A stretch of DNA of 64,000 nucleotides from Puccinia triticina (lineage: Eukaryota > Basidiomycota > Pucciniomycetes > Pucciniales > Pucciniaceae), in NCBI RefSeq assembly GCF_026914185.1, contig NC_070568.1:3430001-3494000 (forward strand), written 5' to 3'. Positions 20,884-29,861 of the stretch are shown here, in pieces. Numbering within the stretch: position 1 is the first letter of the stretch; the number at the start of each line of letters is the position of its first letter. Both the position numbers and the translations under genes were made by a program. The notes under the pieces are model-generated. The model worked only from the letters and a program-made list of their open reading frames with translations. It did not search any database and had not been told where the DNA came from.

Positions 20884-22239
20884 ATGGCCCCTCTTGCCCC
20901 TGTCAACGCCAAGACCACCTCCTCCAAAAGAAAGGTGGCCAAGATTGAACACACCGCCGGAGCCCCGTCCCCCACAGCAACCCATGTGGCCAAAAACTCG
21001 GGAGCGGAAGAAAATGCGGGAGATACTGCGGCGGAGTCAACCGGCGAGGAAGACAACAACAACGAGGGCGAGGAGGATGACGCGGATACCGTCACCGCCC
21101 GTCCTGCCAAAAGGGTCATGTCTTGTATCATCCGGGACAAAAACTCCAACATGAGGGAGAGCTCTCCGCCCCAGAAGGAGACCAAAGACGTCAAACCTGA
21201 CGTTACTCACCTCCAAGAGTCGACCGATTCGTGGTTGAAGGCCAGAGCAGCGCTCTGGCGCAAGACCCCGCTCCAGATTTGATTCCAATTGTTTTGGGAC
21301 GGCTTTGGTAACAATCCCTGTGACGGTATTGAGTCACAGAAGGCACAGAAAATCTTCATATTTTGTGTTCAAGCACTCGCCAAGGGTTGCACCATTGTGG
21401 CCAAGCCGGATACCACTCTCCACTCGGCCCTAGCCTCCCTAGCACTCAACCCGGCAGCGGTCAACCGCCAGAAGAACCATGTTGACTGGCCAAACAAGTA
21501 TCTGATTCATCTGACCCCTGGAGACGCCAAGAAGTTACCAGGGAGAAATAGTCAGACAAAGGGAGTCTTTTACGGCACCAAGGGGGCACGTTGTGCTTAC
21601 CTGTGGAACTTGATGCCAATCGATGACGCCGAGAGAAAGATGTATTGAGGCTGGCACCTCAAGTTATGAGTACACCTGCCAGCCTGCGGGCCAATCAACC
21701 TAAACGACTCCCCTGAAACCATGGCGGAGAAGTACCCGCTTCGTATTGATTGGGGGATCTTGGCCAAGCCGAGATGGGTTGACTTGGCCTGCTCATCTGT
21801 AAAGCACGGAGGCAAGAGGATTAATGGTAATCTTACCTTCAACGGGGAACTCTCCTACCTCACCACCGAGCTTCCCTCCGGAGAGCCTGCCACGCTCTTC
21901 TGGACGGATCGAGCCAATACGCTACTCGGCGCCGTATGCGGTAAACCGGTCGAGATCGAAGTTCTCCCAGCCTGTTTGATCTGCGGCAATGAGGAACACG
22001 GGGACGAGGAGTGCCTCTACCTCCCCCTCCTTAAGGGTTGTCCTGTACATACTGAAACCCCTGAAAACGATATCATGGAGGTCAGTCCGCCCCGACCAGA
22101 CCGCAAGCCAAAACCGCAAAAGAAAACCGTCAGTTTTCAAACTCACCCAAATGCCGGGTCCAATCGCGGCCGAGGCACAAACCATCCCGGCGGGTCCAAC
22201 CGTGGTAGAGGCTCACACCGTGTGACTGCATCCCGTAAG
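20884..22239 (+). pseudogene. LINE A ORF1 exon 1, nucleic-acid-binding protein, three TGA stops
   Basis: A single frame of 452 codons from the ATG at 20884, broken only by TGA at 21280, 21646 and 21667. The N-terminus is acidic and basic by turns (EEDNNNEGEEDDADT, RPAKR). The middle has a conserved block (FWDGFGNNP, GVFYGTKGARCAYLWNLMPI). A CCHC knuckle C-x2-C-x4-H-x4-C (CLICGNEEHGDEEC) lies at about 21973-22014. The tail is rich in Arg/Gly (SNRGRG repeated). LINE ORF1 proteins of this kind bind the element RNA. B has CGA where A and C have TGA (21280). C has CAA where A has TGA (21646 and 21667). All three stops therefore fit decay of CGA codons. Confidence 0.75.
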
Positions 22240-22315
22240 GTACCCTCCACTACCTCACGAAGTAGTTAATCAATACGTTGTTAGCTAACCTTGTACTCTA
22301 CCTCTATCTCCACAG
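22240..22315 (+). other. Spliceosomal intron in LINE A ORF1
   Basis: 76 nt with GTACCC donor and CTCCACAG acceptor; GCTAACC lies within. Splicing in phase 0 joins exon 1 to a frame whose peptide (DIKTQFASIYVHSP) is conserved in C and matched in B (DLKAKFQAIYPKSP). An alternative donor GTAAGG lies 5 nt upstream but gives another frame. Confidence 0.65.
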
Positions 22316-22366
22316 GAGGAAAACCCGCCCCACCCGGCGGCAAGAAAGCGGCGGGCGTCTGAAACG

Positions 22367-22874
22367 TGTTGAGTTTGTAGAGTTTGTGGTATGAAATTTG
22401 CAATAATAATTCTATTTTCTATCTGTTTGAGCAAAGGCTACCAGACAGGGCTATGGTTGTATATATGATGAGATCAAGATAAAAGTGGATGTGTGTGAGT
22501 GAGAGCAAGTGTGAGAGTGTGAGTGAGAATGAAAGTATGAGAGAGAATGAATGTGAAAAAGAGGGGCAAAGAGAGCCCAGTATTTATAGTAAACAAATGC
22601 TGCTGAGAGATTGATTCTCAGCGTACTTTCTCAATGAAAAGTCATTGTCAAAAGTATGGGAGAGAAAAGTACCTATACTTTTCTCCTCCTTGCAGGAATG
22701 CTCCAGTCCTCTGGAGCATTTCTTTTCTTATTAATTTCTGCACTGTGATAAGCAGCTGCAGCAGGAAGCTGAGCATAATTGGCAGCAGAGAGCTGATTAT
22801 ACTTGGCAGCATGGGTCTCAGCAGTTAGATCACTGCTGGCCATGTTCCCTTCTACAGGGATTACACCTTCAACA
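22367..22874 (-). repeat. Copia LTR (3' LTR relative to transcription)
   Basis: 508 bp, TGTTGAGTTTG...CCTTCAACA. It is preceded on the minus strand by the polypurine tract AAGGGGGGG (22875-22883). Confidence 0.95.
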
Positions 22875-23617
22875 CCCCCCCTTAATCCTGTAGGAGGTGA
22901 TAGACTGAGACTAATACTAAACTTTATATGTTTAACTCTATCTAAAGCTTTAGTCATTATGTCAGCTGTCATTTCAGCTGTTGGAATATATTCCAACACT
23001 ATTTCTTTGTATTTTACAGCTTCCCTAATATAGTTGTAATGTACATCTATATGTTTTGTTCTTGAATGAAAAACTGGATTACTGGCTAGTTTGATGGCTC
23101 CTTGATTATCTGAGAATAGTACCCCATATGTCTGTACTTTATAAGTATCTTCCAACATCTTTCTGATCCATTTTGATTCTTGTGCAGCGGATAAGTATGC
23201 TCTATATTCCGATTCTGTAGAGGATAGACTTATTGCTGATATCTTCTTGGATCTCCATGAGATAAGATTCTTTCCCAGAAAATAGGTAAAACCACTCGTG
23301 GATTGTTTCAAATCATTTTCAGCCCAACTGGCATCAGTATATCCTACAAGATTAAAATCTTCACTCTTAACATATTCAAGACCTAAGCTTTGAGTTCCTT
23401 TTAAATATCTCAGGCATCTCTTGAAGGCATGCCAATGCTTCATCCCTGGTTTTTCTAAGAACTGAGATAATATTCCTACTGTATAGGTAATATCTGGTCT
23501 GGTGCATTGTGATAGGTAATTTAAACATCCTATTGCTGCTCTATAATCATGTCCAGATCTACTGAACTCTATTATCTCTTCTTCTGTTGCTTTTTCCAAC
23601 TTGATATTAGATTGCAT
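22673..23617 (-). pseudogene. Copia pol fragment: end of reverse transcriptase and RNase H
   Basis: Carries the copia linker (SQCTRPDITYTVGILSQFL) and RNase H motifs: GYTDASWAENDLKQSTSGF, SLSSTESEYRA, DNQGAIKLASNPVFHSRTKH, HIDVHYNYIRE. The Asp and Glu residues of the RNase H site are present. The frame runs on into the LTR and ends there. It is separated from the upstream RT fragment by a one-base frameshift near 23615-23630. Confidence 0.85.
22875..22883 (-). other. Copia polypurine tract
   Basis: AAGGGGGGG on the minus strand, directly upstream of the TGTTGAAGG start of the LTR. Confidence 0.8.
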
Positions 23618-23955
23618 AGGAGTTCCAAAGTTTTTGCATCTTCCATATTATATTTAGTCAATAATCCTTTGACATAATGCTCTTGGTCAACTCTAATTGA
23701 TCCATTTGGCTTGTGAGAAATCTTCATTCCCAAAACATGTTGGGCTTTGCCCAGATCTTTAATTTTAAAGTCTTTTTTAATCATTTTTAACAGTTCTTCT
23801 TTCTCTGGTCCTATGACAATTATGTCATCTACCCATACAAATAATATTGTGCCATTTTTCATAAAAAGGCATGGGTCTGCTTCACTTATCTGAAATCCCT
23901 TATTTTCTAACCAGCTGGACATGGTATTATACCATGATCTTGCTGATTGCTTCAA
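23572..23955 (-). pseudogene. Copia pol fragment: reverse transcriptase catalytic core
   Basis: Contains the catalytic motif as FVWVDDIIV (copia consensus YVDD, here WVDD) and LGMKI. It begins with KQSARSWYNTM, which normally follows LYGL. A missing base just upstream (near 23960) puts this part out of frame with the preceding ORF. Confidence 0.85.
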
Positions 23956-26063
23956 ACCATATAGTACTTCTTGAGCTTCATGATGTAATCATTATTACCC
24001 CCCCTCAAGAAGTTATCTATATTTTGTTTTCTAAGAGTTTCTGGCTTGGTTTCAATTAACCATTCTTTAAATCCTTCTGGAATGTGCATATAAACAGTTT
24101 CATCCTTTTCTAAAGGAGCATTGAGGTATGCTGTTACAAAATCAGCTTGCCTGATTTCTTCTCCTGTTTCTACAGCAAGAGCAATTAAATATCTTAAAGT
24201 TGATAATCTACCTGTTGGTGAGAATGTCTCTTGGTAATCAATGCCTTCTTTCTGCTTAAAACCTTGAGCAACACATCTTGCTTTGTATCTTTTAAGTTCT
24301 CCTAGTTCATTGAATTTCTGGGTTAATGCCCATCTACTTCCAACCAAAGTCTTTTCTTTTTCAACATCAGATCTTTCTATTATTTCAAATACTTGGTTGT
24401 TTTCTAATGAATCTAATTCTTCAAATATAGCAGTTTTCCATTTTTGCTTGTCTGACATCTTCATTGCTTGTTTGTAGCTATTTGGAATAACTCTGTTCTC
24501 CATTTCAAATGAAGCTTGAAATGACATGGCATTTTGCTCTTCTTCTATGAGTTCTTCTATGACTTCAATGTAAGCACAGTTTGCTCTCCATTTGCCATAT
24601 TTATCCTCCATATTTCTAATTCTTTCACTTCTTCTGACTGGTTCTACAGGCTTCATAGCTTCTTCAACTTGGGATTTTCCATTTGTTTCTATCACTTCAG
24701 TATCATTTTCTTTGACTGGTAAGATTGGATTTTCCCATGTATCTTCAACAACTTTCTTTAATGGGAAAACATCTTCTTGGAATCTTACATCTCTGGTTCT
24801 TATGACCTTTCTGTTTTCAGGATCATATATCCTATAACATGTACTTAACTGGTCATAACCAATCATGATTCCTTTCCTGCTTCTGGATTCTAATTTTCCC
24901 ACTTTTCCATAGTGTCTAATATTGTAGTAAACAAAACATCCAATGGTTCTTAACCTCTTATTATTGGGTAATTCTTTCATGAACATTTCAAATGGACAAC
25001 CTCTCTTTGTTTCAATTACATTATGTAAGTAGCTTACTGTAGACAATATTTCTGCCCACAAGAACTTTGGGAGACTAGCTTCAATCATGATAGTCCTAAC
25101 TCTTTCCATAAGAGTCCTGTTCATTCTTTCTACTATTCCATTATTCTGAGGAGTATGAGGAGTTGTTTTTATGTGAGTAATACCAAAATCTCTCAAAACA
25201 TCTTGGAATTCTTCTCCAATGAATTCACCTCCTCCATCAGTAATAATTCTTCTAAGGTCCTTTAAAATTCCCATTCTGTGCCACTTTTTTAATAAGAACA
25301 TGACTTCTTCTGCTGTATCATTTTTATTTCTTATAGGTTTGACCCATATGAAATTACTAGCAGTATCAACTAAATTGATAAAATATTTAGCTCCCCCTAG
25401 TGATGCGGGACTAAATGGGCCTGCCAAATCTATGGAGTATTCTTCTCCTACATTAACTGTTCTTTTTCTAGACTTTGAAAATTTGTTTCTAGTCATTCTG
25501 CCAAATTTGCAGCTTTCACAGCTTTCATCTGTCATCTTGTGACCTGATCTTCTATGCATGATGGAGGAATAGACACTAGCTTCTATTGGTTTTAAATTGG
25601 CATGTAATAGCCTTGATTTAACTTCTCCATCAAATATAATTTTGTCTTTCTTTTTCATGTGGAACATCTTTCCAACATTTTCAATTTGGATTCCATGGCT
25701 CCATAAGTTACTCAAAGATAACAAATTGTATGGTAATTCTGGAACAAAGTACACTGTTTTAAGCTCAATTATTTTGTTGTTTATACCAATAAGTTTAACA
25801 TTGCCTTTTCCTTCAATTTTTATTGATCTGCCTTTTTCTCCAATATTTACATTGCCATTACATTCAATAAAATTACTAAAGAATTTCTTCTGGTTAAACA
25901 TATGGTCAGTACAACCTGAATCCACTAAGATTCCACTAGGTCCTCTGTCTTTATTTAATACAAGGCTATAATTAACAACTTGTACATTTTTGTTCACATA
26001 ATTGGAGTTGAAAACTTGACTCACATCAGCTTCATAGCCTGAGTCTGCTCCCGGAGCCTGGGG
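23952..26063 (-). pseudogene. Copia pol fragment: protease, integrase, start of reverse transcriptase
   Basis: In the same frame as gag, directly after its TAA. The protease site DSGCTDHM lies near residue 45. The pre-integrase zinc region is shortened (MHRRSGH...CESCKFG). The integrase core shows the D-D-E triad: SIDLAGPF, ITDGGGEF, and PQNNGIVERMNRTL. Then come the copia RT start motifs LVGSRWALTQKFNELGE, ARCVAQGFKQKEGIDYQETF and QADFVTAYLNAPL. It ends at a frameshift at about 23960. There is no ATG at the start; expression would need readthrough of the gag stop. Confidence 0.9.
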
Positions 26064-26975
26064 TTACATGGATTCCTCGCCATATGGTAAATTGGTCCAT
26101 TCAAAACCTTCATTGATGGCCTGATTTTTATCAATTTCCATGTGATCATTGATATTGGCTTTTTCAGCCATGAGGCTGGTAACCTCTTCTTCATAGTCGT
26201 CGTCGGCGTCAGCTATGAAAGTTTTCTTTTGTTTTTTAAAGTATTTCTTATCAGTATTGTGACTCTCTGATCCATTTGACCAGCAGTCTTTAGCGATATG
26301 GCCAAGCTTGTTACATTTGTAACACTTGGTTTGCTTCTTTCTATCAATACTGTTGTTGCTCTTTTTGTAAGGCTTCTTTGTGAAGAGAGCTTCAGCGTTC
26401 TTCTCGCGAAAGTTGAATTGCAGTTGATCCTTTTCAATTCGCTTGAGGACGTCTTCCTCATTCGGGATTGGTTCCATTTGTGATATGATGCGGACGAGAG
26501 ACTCGTACGCCCTTGGCAGCTTCTGCAGTATTGTGAGTGACAGGCACTCGGAGTCCATGCTGAGGCCTGTTGCCCGAAGCCGCGAGATTGCAGCGCAAAC
26601 ATTGTTCACGAACTGGGGCGTGTCCCCGAATTTGATCTTGTTCAAATTCCCAAAAGCAACACTTTTCGCGTGTGTTGTATTGCCCGCAAATTTGCTTTTC
26701 AGCAAGCTCCAAGCGACGGAGCCTTTGCCTTTTTCGTCGGTCTTGATTACATTTGCGAGGTAACCTAGAACCTCCTCGCTTAGGTATCGAACAATGAGGT
26801 GATATCCCTTCTTCTCTTTTTCTAGAGAGAGGTTGCTTCCCTCATTGGTCGTAACCTCTAGACAACCTATGTTGTCCAGTTCACTCTCCATGAGAGTGGA
26901 CCAAACATGATAATTACTGTTGTTCAACAGAATCCGCAGGGTTGACTGGTAAGGGGTAGCCAACAAGTTAGACAT
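26064..26975 (-). CDS. gag: Copia gag (capsid/nucleocapsid)
   Basis: 303 codons from the first ATG outside the LTR (26975; the frame itself extends into the LTR to 27074). It shows the UBN2/gag-type region (SLEKEKKGYHLIVRYLSEEV, then ...LLKSKFAGNTTHAKSVAFGNL) and a CCHC knuckle CYKCNKLGHIAKDC near residue 235. The C-terminus is acidic. The stop TAA (26064-26066) is followed in the same frame by the pol sequence. Gag packages the element RNA in virus-like particles. Confidence 0.88.
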   Translation of the reverse strand: MSNLLATPYQSTLRILLNNSNYHVWSTLMESELDNIGCLEVTTNEGSNLSLEKEKKGYHLIVRYLSEEVLGYLANVIKTDEKGKGSVAWSLLKSKFAGNTTHAKSVAFGNLNKIKFGDTPQFVNNVCAAISRLRATGLSMDSECLSLTILQKLPRAYESLVRIISQMEPIPNEEDVLKRIEKDQLQFNFREKNAEALFTKKPYKKSNNSIDRKKQTKCYKCNKLGHIAKDCWSNGSESHNTDKKYFKKQKKTFIADADDDYEEEVTSLMAEKANINDHMEIDKNQAINEGFEWTNLPYGEESM

Positions 26976-27006
26976 GTTGTTGATGGTGAATTTGGTACTG
27001 ATAATG

Positions 27007-27514
27007 TGTTGAGTTTGTAGAGTTTGTGGTATGAAATTTGCAATAATAATTCTATTTTCTATCTGTTTGAGCAAAGGCTACCAGACAGGGCTATGGTTGT
27101 ATATATGATGAGATCAAGATAAAAGTGGATGTGTGTGAGTGAGAGCAAGTGTGAGAGTGTGAGTGAGAATGAGAGTATGAGTGAGAATGAATGTGAAAAA
27201 GAGGGGCAAAGAGAGCCCAGTATTTATAGTAAACAAATGCTGCTGAGAGATTGATTCTCAGCGTACTTTCTCAATGAAAAGTCATTGTCAAAAGTATGGG
27301 AGAGAAAAGTACCTATACTTTTCTCCTCCTTGCAGGAATGCTCCAGTCCTCTGGAGCATTTCTTTTCTTATTACTTTCTGCACTGTGATAAGCAGCTGCA
27401 GCAGGAAGCTGAGCATAATTGGCAGCAGAGAGCTGAGCATACTTGGCAGCATGGGTCTCAGCAGTTAGATCACTGCTGGCCATGTTCCCTTCTACAGGGA
27501 TTACACCTTCAACA
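27007..27514 (-). repeat. Copia LTR (5' LTR relative to transcription)
   Basis: 508 bp, five mismatches to the other LTR. It contains the promoter TATA box (27221-27228). Confidence 0.95.
27221..27228 (-). promoter_or_regulatory. TATA box in the copia LTR
   Basis: TATAAATA on the minus strand, upstream of gag and inside the 5' LTR, as expected for an LTR promoter. Confidence 0.6.
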
Positions 27515-27597
27515 AAACGGACATTAAAACCCAATTTGCAAGCATCTATGTTCACTCACCGGCCTCGCCGCGACTAGAATTGTCCCCCATCGACTGA

Positions 27598-29143
27598 GAC
27601 GTGGTCCCCCTCCAACGGGGCAATGGCGGACCTAGTGAAATATCCAACAATGCTTAGCGTCTTGTCTTTCTCTCTTATCATTATGGTTAGTGTTAGGTGG
27701 AACATGGAATACCACCCACACTATTGAGTTCACTCACATTTGCAAATACACTCGTTTGAAAAACGCCTGACTGCCATGCAAGATGAAATCGAGCTCCTAA
27801 TGCCTCCTTACCATGAATCTGCGTGATTGACTTGGCCGTAACCAGTGCACCAAGAGGCCAAGACGCTTATCTGTGTCTATGAGTAACACAATGATAATGA
27901 ACTATCAGCTACACCTAAGACGATAAGCGGTAATGAACAATCTAAGACTACATTACCTGTCATTCCTACCGCTTTACGCCGAGTGGCGTACCGAAGTCGA
28001 GGTCATTTGGCCGATTGAGTAGCGAAATGCCAATATTGGGTGGGAAGTTATGGACTAAACTATAACCCATACCCACTGACGGATATCAATTATCCAGCGG
28101 ATGGGGGCCGCGCAGACTCTGCGCGAGCTGCGCACGCGACCTCTGACAGATATGCGTCATCACCCATGTAACATCTCATCTGTGATATGTTGACTGCGCC
28201 ACAGCGGCCAAACCCGAGGAGAATGTTCTACCTCCTTTGACCGCAGCCGTAGCCGCAATGATAGTCACAATGCGCGATCTGGGTTAGGGCTACCCAACCC
28301 TAACCCCGTACATGTCTTGTGTCCAAGTGGAAACCAATGCAACCCACTGCATTCCACTCGACCCGACCACACCACCCCCACCTTGCCGCACGCCCACCGT
28401 TGCCACCGACGGTCACCCCCCTGCTTATGAGGAAGTCCAAGGATGCACCGAGTAAGTCATCCAATGACTGGTACCCGTGGTCATACTAACTCGGACCAAT
28501 CACAGTTTTATCTAGAAACGGATCCTAGTTGCTTACCCACTGCCGATTCCCATCTACTACCAAACGGAAATCCGTCACTGGCCTAACAGGAACGGCAAAC
28601 GGTAAGTTGGTCTGTACAAACCACCAGTAATACATGACCGCACAACGCATTAACAATGATCGTTTCGTTGTCTGACACTCCCAACGTGTCTAAAGATCCA
28701 TTATCCTTCACCCAACCAACTCGGAAGCCAAGCGTTCACCCATAACGTCCACCCAAGTAAGCTGTCCGGGTCTGAGAATTGGATAACTCAACACTAACCT
28801 ACTACGTGTTGAATCTTTGGATCGTTTCTTTTTACAGCCTTAGATCAACTCACAGAAGTCGCCGACGTCAACGTCCATAGATCACAAGCCTGTGTCAGAG
28901 GTGAGACAACACCATCTGCTGACATTCAAAAAAAAGAACAAAACGACTGAGCACACTGATCATCCTCTGTCTTCCAGCCTATAGAGAGGAACACGAGATC
29001 AATCAAACCCGAGATTAATCCACCGGAGGTCCCACCATTTCAATGTAAAACCCCAACCGATCTTCTCTAACCAAACGGCACTTAACTGACCGTATATGTT
29101 GCTCTAACGATTGTAGATCATAGCAGCCCTTGTCCATCAGAGG
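27598..29143 (+). other. LINE A region between ORF1 and the small ORF
   Basis: About 1.5 kb colinear with 53270-54824 of C. Several GT..AG stretches resemble introns (for example GTGAGACAAC..TCTTCCAG at about 28902-28978 and GTAAAACCCC..GATTGTAG at about 29045-29116). They suggest spliced transcripts, but no continuous frame could be built. No other gene recognised. Confidence 0.45.
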
Positions 29144-29527
29144 ATGCTACAATATACGCACTCAATCAATACTTATACCAACTCTCCTTTGGAGATATCG
29201 TACCATGAGCATCATCTCCACCAGGCTCTAGCCTTGGCGGGGCCCTACAATCATCATCTGCCAGCATCGTTTTACGATCAGCTGGCGAGGCGTATCGGCC
29301 CCACAAGGGACCGTCCATATCTTGTTTACATTAGGGAAAAATACCTGACTGTTGTATTTACCCCTTGCATCTTGCGAGGGCTACATCTAGTGTATATAGA
29401 CACTCTCCGGGGTCAAAATCAGCAATACACGCTGAACCAGGAGATACCCCTCTTCCCGGCTTCCATACCGGATGAAGCGGCCTTCCTAAACCTCATTGAG
29501 GAAGGCCTCAATGAAGAGGAGGACTAA
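29144..29527 (+). CDS. LINE A small middle ORF, conserved, unknown function
   Basis: 127 codons from the ATG to TAA at 29525. The frame is open back to an in-frame TAG at 29114 that looks like a splice acceptor, so it may be the last exon of a spliced message. The core is conserved in C and in the diverged B: AGPY, then FY..LA..IG, then R..Y, then L.GL..IY..TLR. The C-terminus is acidic (LIEEGLNEEED). There is no Cys/His cluster or known domain. It sits about 330 bases upstream of ORF2. Confidence 0.6.
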   Translation: MLQYTHSINTYTNSPLEISYHEHHLHQALALAGPYNHHLPASFYDQLARRIGPTRDRPYLVYIREKYLTVVFTPCILRGLHLVYIDTLRGQNQQYTLNQEIPLFPASIPDEAAFLNLIEEGLNEEED

Positions 29528-29861
29528 GCAACACCTCTATCTGTTGACTCTGTCCCACACCTCAAAAACACGGCAAAAGAGCCATAACACCAACTCCTGA
29601 ACTTGCCAAGAGGCACCAAACTCTCTTGTCATCAAAAAGATAAGATCAAAACTTCTGAGACCCCTATTGTCACTTAAGGGATTCCCAGATAAGAACTGTA
29701 GTTCTTAAAAAGTAACAATCCCTCCCCTCTGTTGCAAATAACTAGGTGGACATTGCCTACTTCACCCTCATGCAGGCTCTGCCTCATGAGCAGTCCCCTG
29801 AGCCGGGGTTAAGGCTCCCAGTTAAGGATCTCTGGCTTAAATGATCTGAAACCTCCTCCCT

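Larger units (their letters stand above)
22367..27514 (-). mobile_element. Ty1/copia retrotransposon, young, inactive
   Basis: 5148 bp with two 508-bp LTRs and the 5-bp duplication AAACG (22362-22366 and 27515-27519). Coding runs on the minus strand in the order gag, protease, integrase, reverse transcriptase, RNase H, the Pseudoviridae order. By direct reading the LTRs differ at 5 of 508 positions (about 99% identical), so the insertion is recent. Yet the coding part has one in-frame TAA and two frameshifts. It may have been copied in trans as an already broken element, or the ORFs decayed since. Confidence 0.95.
22316..27597 (+). pseudogene. LINE A ORF1 exon 2, split by the copia insertion
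   Basis: The 5' part (22316-22366) and the 3' part (27520-27597, TGA at 27595) are in one frame once the copia element and its AAACG duplication are set aside. The codon broken at the insertion is ACG, followed by GAC. The peptide ends in a Ser/Pro-rich tail. Confidence 0.65.
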
